A DNA stretch of 64,000 nt from Plantago ovata (Eukaryota; Streptophyta; Magnoliopsida; Lamiales; Plantaginaceae). Position 1 is the first letter of the stretch. Every line of letters starts with the position of its first letter. This document shows positions 32,213-41,747 of the stretch, in pieces. Made by a program: the position numbers and the translations under genes. The stretch spans positions 14,771,566 through 14,835,565 of the forward strand of contig CM051458.1 in NCBI GenBank assembly GCA_028274465.1, written 5' to 3'. Under the pieces are notes generated by a model that was given only the letters and a program-made list of their open reading frames with translations, searched no databases and was not told where the DNA came from.

Positions 32213-32820
32213 AATTTATAATCATGATGTCAAACTTTAATTTACAAGGAGACTCGATTGATATACATACATTTGATTGAGCACCCTTATTATGAGTGAT
32301 TGGCAATTTTCCATTATAATCATGTAATCGTCGATACTTTTAAGTTATTAGAAAGATAATATTTATAAAGTCCAATTCATATCTTCAATCCGCTGAATAA
32401 TTTAATTTTACCCTAATTAATACCTCGCTTGATTAATGTACTAGTACTAGTATGGTGGATATATATATATATCAAAAAATAGGTTCAAAGAGTAGAGAGC
32501 CTTGGTATGGCAAGTGCAAGACGAACCATGACCTGCAAGGCGCAAATTCTAGAGTCATTTAGTCATTCCTCAGTAGCAGCAGTACTTGTTTGTTCGAGTT
32601 TCTTAAACGAGAAAAAAAAGACTCGCCCTATTATCCTATGTTTTAAGAAAAGAAATCCAATGACACAACATTCAGACGGTCAAGATTTAGGAATGCTAGG
32701 AGACATCTAGGGCCATTTCATCATTTGACTACTGGAGGGATGATTCACTTCTCCCCTTCTCAACAAGTCCGACATCAGCACGAAGAAGTCTTCTACTTGG
32801 AGTCTAGTCTCGGATATATA
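32213..32820. other. 3' flank of the peptide gene, no gene seen
   Basis: AT-rich sequence following the stop codon of the peptide gene. A short open frame near 32507-32710 has no recognisable motif. I support no feature here. Confidence 0.45.
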
Positions 32821-33879
32821 TATATATTACCCATAATATATAAGAGCCAATGGCTTTCACTCGCTGCGAGTGAACAGTAACCATGTTTGGAAAGTTGGCG
32901 CGTGCGTAACACGTTCTCACGCGCCATGACCTTTCCTTACCTTATTTATTTTTCAATCTCTTCATTCACAAATCCCTCTCCAGATTTCCTCTCGCTTGAT
33001 GGCTCTCATATGCTTCACGATTGTTTTTTCTATATCTGTACATACAGCCTCTGTAACTATATAACAACAAGTAGTTCACGTGTACACAAACTTCTGATCG
33101 CCAGAGAAGTTGTTGAAGACAAAAGAAAAAAGAACTAGAAGGTATGTCTCTTCTTTTGTTTCTTGCCTTTAGTTAGTTTTCTACTTCTGTTATTGAGTAT
33201 AAAGATGTATCTCTTCTTTGTTTATTGCGGTTAGTTCTTTTCTACTTGTGTTTTATTCAGTATAAAGATGTACATACAATTACAATTTAATTGATACTGC
33301 TTGACTTTGAGAGAAGCGGAGAACAGAAGCTCAACTCTAATCTAAAAGCCCCTTTTGAAATTCTGAATTGAGGTATGATTTCACTTGCTTCTTAATCAAT
33401 TTAGGGTTTTATTTACCTGATTAATTCTTCAAAATTCTAAATGATTTTTTTTCGATTGAGGGTTTGATAATATCCCGTTAATTCTTAAAAATTCAAATTC
33501 AATTTTGTTAGAAGATACCTTAATTAAGTGTTTTCCATATCATGCTACAATTTTGGATTCGTTTTTCGTTTTCTATATTCTGTTTTTTTGCTTTCATCTC
33601 TAATGTAGTTCAAGGAATACTTTATTTGAAATCAGCACAGGAAATCCAAGGTTTCAGATAAATTCTATGCTCATTCTCTGCTTAACCTTTAGAAGTTAAG
33701 AATAGCAGAAACTCGTTATACTTTCTTTTCCAGCAATAGCTTAAAAAAAAAAAAAAAAGAGCTTTGCTTTTCTGTGGTTAATTGAAATTGTATACTTTAA
33801 TTATATCTTTTCATGCATCTATTTAGAATGCATGTTCTGTCCTGATTGGTAATAGTAAGCTTCTTAAAATGAAGGACCC

Positions 33880-34931
33880 AGTGCAAAATTCCATGTTGCA
33901 TTGACTACCACGGACGCGCCTTATAGCAATGGCAGTGCATGATTATGTATTATTTGGTACAAAAAGATGAGGGATATGCCTGGATCTGATATGGGAGGGT
34001 TTACTCGGGTTTTGCATTCGGGCAACTCTGGTAATCTGATGGATGAGATTCCAACGGTTGTTTTTTATCTTCTTCCTGAAGGGCTTGATCTGGTGAGCAC
34101 TCATTAATAATTATGTTACACTTGTTTCATCTATAAATTCCCAGAATTTCAATTAGAGCTATGAGTGTGCAAATTTATTTATCTGGTATGATGTGGTTCA
34201 TGTTGCAACAGGGTTACATTGTTTTGAATAGACCTTGGGCGTTCGTGCATTGGCTAGATAAAGCCACAATCGAGGAAGAGTATGTTTCTGTCACTTACGG
34301 GTTCTGGAAATGTATGTATTTGTAGTTGTAGACAAATTTTCATAGCTAGCAAGAAAATTTGAAAATTGGTTGTGCATATGGTGTTCTTATATAGCCATCA
34401 TCTGTCTGTGTGCTAGGTATGGGTATGCAGTTGCATCTGCTTTGCATGGGGTGAGATAAATTCTTCGCAAGGATTTCATGCTGCAAGTACTGCTATAAAC
34501 ACAACCCGGTAGGTTATTTGAAGGCATCGATAGTTAAATTTACTTTTTATTTTTCTTTCAGCCCCCATGGGATTTGGAAGTTGGCAAAAAGTTCATTATC
34601 CACTACACGTATGGATGTGATTACAACATGAAGGTAAAATGATTGATCTCTCCTGATTCTTAATATTCAATTATGTTTATGGCCTTATTAGTAAGTGCAG
34701 TTTCAAACAAACAATGGGCGAGTCTGGATGTTTATAACCTTCTTATATACTCCACTTCAGAAGAGGTTGGGTGGTTATCTTTGGCTTATTTGGTTACTTA
34801 GAGTTGGAAAACTTGCAGGGAGAATTGACTTAAAGAAAAATTGGAGAATGGAGATTCGACAAGAGATCCTTCCTACGGGGTCCTTCACCAAGAAACCTTA
34901 CATTACCTCCCCTGGCGTCCCTGAGAGTGTG
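33880..34931 (+). pseudogene. Hydroxyproline O-arabinosyltransferase (HPAT/RDN1-like) pseudogene
   Basis: Exon pieces with proper splice borders encode SAKFHVALTTTDAPYS and MRDMPGSDMGGFTRVLHSGN (33880-34092), GYIVLNRPWAFVHWLDKAT (34212 to about 34285), YAVASALHG and ILRKDFMLQ (34417-34485), PPWDLEVGKKFIIHYTYG (34562-34633) and EWRFDKRS (34819-34931). HPAT enzymes add arabinose to hydroxyproline in CLE peptides and extensins in the Golgi. The exons coding the central domain between WLDKATIEEE and the YAVASALHG exon are missing. There are stops (for example after GVR and GELT) and at least three frameshifts, so it is a dead fragment. The family is recognised from several exact motif stretches, so I am confident. 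Confidence 0.85.
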
Positions 34932-35584
34932 GTATGTTTCTTTTTCTCATCACTCAATCTGTTATTAATATAAAAAACCAAAAATAACCCCATCTTTTAT
35001 TTGCAATGCGTGCTACTCGTATAATGGTTGGTAGAATAAGGTAGTTTGGTCATCTTTATCTGCGCTTGTATATATATAAATTGTCCTCGACTACGTTTTC
35101 AGCTTCTAGAATAGCGATATAGTTCCTTTGTTTTTGCCCCCTCTATTTTCTATCAAGCCGTGTTTTAGTCCCACGGGGCCTGTGTTAATAACTTGGGATT
35201 TTGTTCTTACGTGCTGTTGACATTGGGATTTATATTGCTGTCGATAGTTTTTTTAACACACATTTGCATGAACACATACTACTTTAAATCTGCGTGACTT
35301 CAATATGAGAACTCTGGATTTAAATATGTTTGTCACAAACTTTAGAGGCTAGCCATGCCTCCCATTTCATATATTAACTTGACAGCATTATCTTATAAGA
35401 ACTTGAATCGTAAGATGAAACTGAAAAGGTTACACTTATACTGATTGTGTGATACCATATTGTGTACAGGTGAGGCTTGTGACAGCAGTGTTAAGTACAT
35501 TAAACAAAAGAAAAAAAATAGTATGTTGTTTCTATGTAGGGACATAGACAATAGCGTAAACCTTTTGGCAGCAAGAATCAAAAC

Positions 35585-36130
35585 TCAGAGGAAGTTTCCA
35601 AATCCATTTAGAATACGACCCTTTAGCTCAAATGAAATTGCAGTGAAGACTCCTAGACTGCTAGACAAATTGGCTACAGATTCAGGTATTATGCCATTAA
35701 GTGGGTTAGAATCTAGGATCAGATACTCCAGATTTCTACACCTCGCCATACAACTCAAAAAGTCTGAGACATGTGGAGCTGGGGTTGTTTGTGAATTGAC
35801 AAGTTCTATGATATTAGGACGGCAATTTTCAAGATCAGGTGGAAGAACACAACTAAAGTTATTCTGCATGGTGAAGGCTCAGAAGCGACTGTAATATTCA
35901 AGATTTCATAAGGGATGCCACCTGAGAGTTGATTGCTGTACAACCAAATGTCTTGTATATGAGAAGCCTACGAAATCACTTGGTATCTCTCCACGCAGAT
36001 AATTACCATCCAATACCAGGACCTTGTGGCATTAGCAAGAGACTTTGGGATTTCCCAGTTACCTGGTTGGCCTCCTATTCAAGGTCCTTAAGATTTTGTA
36101 AGCTATATCCTAGATTATCTGGTAATTAGC
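35585..36130 (-). pseudogene. LRR receptor-like kinase fragment
   Basis: The minus strand encodes recognisable leucine-rich repeats: CRNLEYLILDSNPLNGIIP, VANLSSSL and, upstream in a broken frame, GNYLRGEIPS. These are typical of the extracellular region of LRR-RLKs of the EFR/FLS2-like class. There is no kinase domain, signal peptide or transmembrane segment. The fragment is antisense to the HPAT pieces and has stops and frameshifts. Confidence 0.75.
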
Positions 36131-36753
36131 CAATTAGAGCATTATGACAAAGTCCAATTGTTTCAAGAATTGAGCTATTAAAGATTAAAAGGGGGAGTGT
36201 GACTGTGAGAATATTAAATGCCTTGCGTTTACATTGTATTATAGCTTTATCGAATTTTTGAGCAACTATGGTCTATGGAGATAGTGTTCTATCATATTTG
36301 CATTTTTTAACAACGTTAGTTACTTGTTGTTGAGTTTTAATAAAAAATTTGCTGTTAAAAAAAAAAAAAAAAGTAGGCTTCGATTTTAGAAATTTTTATT
36401 TAAAAAACGACGCTCTGTTTTTATTCTCACTTACTTTAATATTTTCCATCTTATACCTCGATAAGAATCATTCTTATTTTCAAGATAAATAACATACGCG
36501 ACAAATAACATACCCGTCCGTGATCAAGATTTTATTTACGCAGCATGGACTACGTCGATATAATTTAACAAAATAACAACTTTATTTTCTGTGAGATTCT
36601 CTACCTTTCATAGTTTAGTGTGGTGATTCCTTATTAATTCCATTATAATTTAATTTTTTTTATCTAAACTTAGGTTTAATGTGCCACCCTTACGGATTAT
36701 ATATGCATAAAATAATTCCGCGTCACACGCGTAGCGTGTGGGCGAATTCTAGT

Positions 36754-37019
36754 ATATATATATATATATGTATATGTGGGAATTGGCGGATTTCACCCAC
36801 CGATGATAAAAGCCTATTTTCTCGATTGGTATGATTCAATTAGAGGCTACCATGGCACTGTTGGACGTTTCTACGTCATATGATACCATAATCAAGGCAG
36901 AGCACTTGATTATCGTCCGGCTTCTAGTGTTAAGCTTCTAGCTTGCTTAAGCTTTCCATTAAACGAATCGATCAATCTCCCATCGTTCTGGAAAAAGGCA
37001 GTTTCATCTTGTCATCTCT
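36754..37019. other. Unassigned spacer
   Basis: Begins with a TA microsatellite after the Helitron end. The rest may be part of the decayed Copia copy to its right, but I recognise no motif in it. Confidence 0.4.
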
Positions 37020-37540
37020 ATCCCCATTTGATTACTAGAGAGAAACATATGTGGAATTTATTTGTTCCCCTTCAAAGTTGTGCCATTATTTTATTTTTGT
37101 TTTTTCTACCACTCCATTCAGTTGTGGCGTGTAGTACGCGTCAATTGACGGGTGATCCCATGATCTTTGCAATAACATATCCAATGTATATTCGCCACCT
37201 TCATCAAACTTTGAGACTAGCTTTGATGCGGTATCCACGTGCTTCTCCTTGAAATCTTTAAAGACTTTAATACTTCTGATTTTATTTTAATGATATAAAC
37301 CCATGTCTTTCTAGAATAATCATCAATAAAACTAAGGAAGTATTGGTTACTTTCAAGTGATAAGGGCATGAGTGGACCACACACATCCGTGTGCTTGATC
37401 TTCAATGGACGGGAGGCGCTCCATCTCTTCTCCTTCGAGAAACTTTGGCCTACGAAGCTCTCCAAGAATGCATCATTCACATACTTCTTTCACGGGTGAT
37501 CGATATGAGGTAGACCTTTCACCATATTCTTTGTGGACAA
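37020..37540 (-). pseudogene. Ty1/Copia integrase core fragment
   Basis: Minus-strand frames contain the pre-integrase end (KNMVKGLPHID), the Copia integrase start (PLKIKHTDVCGP, FIDDYSRKTWVYI) and further left, in a broken frame, the YYTPQLNGVVEK segment around the catalytic Glu. Stops and shifts throughout show long decay. It is continuous with the fragment at 39575-39960, from which it is separated by the CACTA element. Confidence 0.8.
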
Positions 37541-37559
37541 CACTACAAGAAAAACAGGA

Positions 37560-37830
37560 TTTAGCGACGGATGGCATCCGTCGCTATACGGAGCGATCCG
37601 TCGCTATATACCATTAGCGACGGATGGCCCGTCGCTACATAGGACGTCGCGAAAAGTGGCGTCGCTAATCCAAAAAGCGACGGATGAACTGTTCCGTCTC
37701 TAAATTTAGAGACGGATAAACTTATCCGTCGCAAATTTAGCGTTGACCGGGCAGCCCGTGGTTTCTTCACTTTAGCGACGGATAAGCTTATCCGTCTCTA
37801 AATTTAGAGACAGATAAGCTCATCCGTCTC
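37560..37830. repeat. CACTA left subterminal repeats
   Basis: Many copies of AGCGACGGAT or its complement ATCCGTCGCT, with variants (AGAGACGGAT, TTCCGTCTCT), in both orientations and forming local hairpins. They mirror those at the other end. Confidence 0.8.
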
Positions 37831-37937
37831 TAAATCTGATTTTTTATATATAAAAAAAAATTCTGTTTCTTTTAATTTATTTAATTCACCTACAATATAA
37901 TAAAATATAAAAATATAATTTTTTAAATGCAATAAGG

Positions 37938-38005
37938 GGTGCTGCGAGAATCGAACTCGCGACCTCTCGCATTTCGTGAGAATCATACCACTAGACCAAA
38001 CACCC
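37938..38005 (-). tRNA. tRNA-Pro-like pseudogene inside the CACTA element
   Basis: On the minus strand the sequence starts GGGTGTTTGGTCTAGTGGTA, with proline-type acceptor and D arms. It has a T arm GCGAG-TTCGATT-CTCGC and a 7-bp acceptor stem (one G-U) ending ...GCACCCC. The A and B boxes look usable. The anticodon stem CTCAC/GCGAG has a mismatch and a five-base loop, GAAAT, instead of seven, so no readable anticodon exists. At 68 nt it is a few bases short. I treat it as a pseudogene that may still be transcribed by Pol III. Confidence 0.75.
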
Positions 38006-39204
38006 ATAGTAATGAATACTCATTAACACTGGAAATGGAATGGAAGTAAACACTTCACATAACATAACACCAAAAAGTATTACGTAAACACGAAGGATTT
38101 TTAGAGACAAGAGGCCATAGACCTTTTTTTTTTTTTATATAGTTAGAAAGTTTAAATTGTGTATATTCAAAAGCTCATTAGAAACACTTACAACTCCAAC
38201 CACATAAAACACACAATCCCACAACACATTTCACAGTTTAAGTTGCAACTTCATCCCTAGTGCCCAACAAGTTTCACTACCACAATGCTCAAAATCTAAT
38301 AGGGATAATTAAGGACTCAGGGGCAGGGGCATATACAATTCATGTTTTATTGTCATCTTTCCTGGTTTATACCGTACACTATGTACTATGCTAAATTAGT
38401 TTAAGACAACATATTGCAGAATGAAGAGAATTCAGGTTAAATTAGAATAGAAAATTACTTGTTGTGTCGATCATGTCATCCACCATCACCGCAACTTTTC
38501 CTTTAACGTCACCAATCAGACTCATTACCGACATTTGATAAAATTAATAAACCATCAAAATCAGATACTAATTAAACTGAGAAAGAGTCCATGTTAACAT
38601 ATGCTACATACAATCGTTCACCTTGTCTTTACTTTAATCAAACTCAAGAAACTTGAACCATAGCTGCCCCCAAAAACCGCATATATGATACCCGAGCAAT
38701 AATCAAGACCACTACAAGTCAAGAAACTGAAAGCATTGCTTCATTCACACATCACAAGCTAAAGGAAACACAATCAACAACAATCAGCTAACAATAGCCC
38801 GCGAGAAATTCAAAATTCAGTCTAGTTCTACAAACATAAATCATATTAACACAAAACCCAATCTTTGATGAATCCATGCCATTAAGACGAAATCCAAAGC
38901 TTAATTGAAATTCAAGCTAATTAATTGAAAAATTGAAATAATTCCCAAAACTTAGGGTTTAGAAAACATACCTTAATACCTTAACTTGTAGAGAAGAAGG
39001 TGAAGGAGGAGGAGCCGGAGTCCGGTGGTGGTTGGAGGCAAGGCGGCAGCGTTGGTGGAAGACAGTGGTGGTGGTGTGCGACGGTGGGTGCTGGGTTGGG
39101 ATAGAGGTGGAGTAGCTAGATAGAGAGAACGAAAGAAAATGGAGAGTTATGAAACAATCAGATCTAGATCTGATCTTATCTCCCTTTTTTTTTTTTTTTA
39201 AACT

Positions 39205-39545
39205 TTAGCGACGGATAAGCACCGATCCGTCGCTAAAATATATATATTTTTATTTTTAAAATTTGGTCAACTAAATTAGAGACGGATAGATATATAAGCA
39301 CCCATCCGTTGCTAATCTGGAAATATCTTTTGTTTTTTAAATTTTATTAATTCAGGGTCAACAGGACAAAGAGACGGGCGGATTTATCCGTCGCTAAATT
39401 TGCGACCGATAAAATCATTCGTCGCAAATTTGCGACCGATAAACTCATCCGTCGCAAATATAGCGACGGATAAATCCATTCGTCGCTAAATACCAGTCAG
39501 ATTTATATCCGTAGCTAAAATCACCGATCCGTCGCTATTCATCCG
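39205..39545. repeat. CACTA right subterminal repeats
   Basis: Copies of AGCGACGGATAA, TTTGCGACCGATAAA and TCATCCGTCGC-type words in both orientations, ending at the inverted CACTA terminus. Confidence 0.8.
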
Positions 39546-39574
39546 TCTCTATTTGGCTGTTTCTTATAGTGCAA

Positions 39575-39960
39575 TAGCTTCAAATTTCCAAAATTTAGAT
39601 GTCCAAACCGTAGATGCATCAACCCACCTCATCTTTTATGACACTTTTCATACAATCATGTGTATCATGATTTAGTGTTAACATAAATAGCCTATTCTTT
39701 TGCCATCTTCACAATTGCAATTAAATTTCCACGTGAATTTCTAAGTGTGAAATACGAATCTTTCATAAAGATGTTAAAACATTTCTCCACAAGTTAACCA
39801 ACGCTTAAAATATTGAATTTTAAAGCTGATATGTAATAGATGTTTGAAAAATATCACCATGTTTACCAATTTTACATTTATAAAGGATCATACATATGGC
39901 ATGAACTTTGGAGTAGTCGTTGAACGTCACATCTAGATCAGACCAAACAGAATCGGGAAT
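39575..39960 (-). pseudogene. Ty1/Copia gag-pre-integrase fragment
   Basis: The minus strand reads NRLFMLTLNHDTHDCMKSV and a decayed HLRFGHLNFGNLKLL, the zinc-binding pre-integrase region that directly precedes integrase in Copia Pol. The residues join those at 37540 across the CACTA element, showing that the CACTA jumped into an existing Copia copy. Confidence 0.7.
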
Positions 39961-40258
39961 CGAGAACCGAACCGATGCCAAAATCGAGACGTACGATACA
40001 GATTCTAGACCCGAAACTGAAACTGCATGTATTGTTCGGTTCCGGTTCCATATTTTATAGAACCGTGGAACCGCCGATGGTTCCTGACGGTTCAGATCCG
40101 TCGATTACGAAGCACATGGTTCCTGGCGGTTTAGCTGTGCAACAGCTCACAACAGTTGCATGCATAGCCCTTGCAACATACAACAGACTCATGTGTTTGT
40201 TAGCGAGTTGAAACATTTTTATACAATGTTACCGAAATGGACTGATGTGTAATGCATC
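39961..40258. other. Spacer, no gene seen
   Basis: Contains a local run of GGTTC/GAACC words (about 39950-40130) but no recognisable frame. A short open frame at 39975-40211 resembles nothing I know. Confidence 0.4.
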
Positions 40259-41165
40259 GGGGCGGATCGTCTACCCCATAAAATAACCCACAATATACCC
40301 CACTCATCTTATTGGTCCACTTGTCATCATTAATTAAACTAACTAACCCATTAAACAAACCATGATTAGCAACTAATGACTCATTCTCCTAGTTTCCATC
40401 TTTAATTCTCGGTCCTTTATACTAAATATAGACTTTCAATGAGATCTTTTTCCATGATTCTCTCCACTTTTTTATTTACTAAAAATATGATTTACGAGTC
40501 ATACTTAATTATTTTACTGTTATTTTACTGCGGAGTAGTATTTTAATGAATATTTTTTACAAGTAAATAACAAGCATAATTAACCAACCGTAACACAGAA
40601 TAAAGAAAAATTAACATTATATATATCACATTTCAAAACTTTATCAATCAAACATCTATATGTTTGTGCCACAATTATTTTTGTATGTATACAAAGAAAG
40701 AAGGGCATGTACAAATTTATTTATATAGACTAAAACTTTTTAAAAAATCTGTAAATATTCTTTATTGCAATGGCAACAATCAGATCCTATAGACTAAAAC
40801 TTTTTAAAATTCTAATCTAGTATCAAAATGAAACAAAAAATTTAAGTTCATTTAACCATCTAAAAATTAGATCATCAGGAAATAGTATTAAATTTGATAA
40901 ATGATGATTAATGTCTTTGAAATGAATTTGATGAAGGATGAGATTTTAAAAAAATCTGATAAAAAATTTCTGGGAAATAAACATAAAAAAGTTGATACAA
41001 AACTATTTTTAGTAAAGAGATGATGGAGGTAATTAGATAAACGGATTCCTCCCTTAATTAGTTAACCATAGTTTACTTAGTGTCTAGTTACTCAATGACA
41101 TGTGGACCAATAAGATGAGTGGGGTATATTGTGGGTTATTTTATGGGGTAGACGATCCGCCCCGG
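40259..41165. mobile_element. Mutator-like MITE with long terminal inverted repeats
   Basis: About 70 bp at the left end (starting GGGGCGGATCGTCTACCCCA at 40259) is repeated inverted at the right end (41095-41165). It is flanked by the 9-bp direct repeat TAATGCATC (40250-40258 and 41166-41174). A 9-bp duplication with long terminal repeats is the Mutator superfamily signature. The 760-bp interior is AT-rich without a coding frame, so the element is non-autonomous. Confidence 0.85.
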
Positions 41166-41174
41166 TAATGCATC

Positions 41175-41747
41175 ATTATTTTTTACACTAAAATGTCCTC
41201 CAACTTTCACCAAAATCAATCTTAACAAACATTATACAACAAAATAAATTGAAGGTAGAAAAGAATTAAATAATTTTTTTTTTAAACGACCAATTTAACC
41301 TACTCTACTACTACTCCTAGGAATTATTAAACAATTAATTGAAAATTTGCATAAATTACCTAAATTCATATGTTGTGTAGTTAGTGTGTGAGTGTGAGAG
41401 CTTTATTTTATTTTGAGACGTCACAATTTTTATTTTGGTTATTATTATTACTCGTATTTTTTTAAGCGTGGAAAATTTTTCATTAGTTTTCTTACCTTGT
41501 GTTCTTTTTAATCATACGGCATGGAGTATTAATTATTAGTCTTTGTTGGCACTTGCTTGTCAATAAAATGTAAATATCCAGAATATTCAACAAAAAATCA
41601 ACTTATATACTAATTGTACGTCGTAGAGTAATGTCGCGTGAGCCATGTGCACCAAACTTGGTGGATCGATCACAAACTTTATATATTGTACCAAAGTACC
41701 CACAGAAAGAAATCGATCATAATCTCTCTCTGTTCAAGTTGTCTCAA
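41175..41747 (+). promoter_or_regulatory. 5' flank of the terpene synthase gene
   Basis: AT-rich, with an in-frame upstream ATG at 41631 that would add 39 residues. The stretch just before 41748 (TCTCTCTCTGTTCAAG) looks like a plant 5'UTR. I see no certain TATA box. Confidence 0.35.

Larger units (their letters stand above)
32821..36753 (+). mobile_element. Helitron-like element carrying two gene fragments (5' end uncertain)
   Basis: The right end has a Helitron signature: the hairpin CACACGC-GTA-GCGTGTG (36724-36740), eight bases, then CTAG followed by host T (36749-36753). Upstream lie fragments of two unrelated host genes on opposite strands with introns kept, which is the typical gene-capture pattern. 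I could not find a clear 5' TC terminus. The short palindromes at 32858-32872 and 32897-32925, just after AT-rich sequence near 32821, are the best guess for where the element begins. The 3' end is the firm part. Confidence 0.5.
37541..39571. mobile_element. Non-autonomous CACTA (En/Spm-type) DNA transposon
   Basis: Termini CACTACAAGAAAAACAG (37541) and, inverted, CACTATAAGAAACAGCC (39571), with the 3-bp duplication CAA on both sides (37538-37540 and 39572-39574). Both subterminal regions (about 37560-37830 and 39205-39545) are packed with direct and inverted copies of a GCGACGGAT-type motif, the usual binding sites of CACTA transposases. There is no transposase. The 2,031-bp element carries a tRNA-like sequence and is inserted in the Copia fragment. 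Confidence 0.9.

Noticed and set aside
32507..32710. A 67-codon plus-strand frame
   Set aside because: No motif, no splice context, and codon use like its non-coding surroundings.
35445..35894. A 149-codon plus-strand frame
   Set aside because: It lies opposite the LRR fragment, whose minus-strand reading has clear leucine-rich repeats.
37804..38007. A 67-codon minus-strand frame starting MGVWSSGMI
   Set aside because: It is simply a translation through the tRNA-like sequence in the CACTA element.
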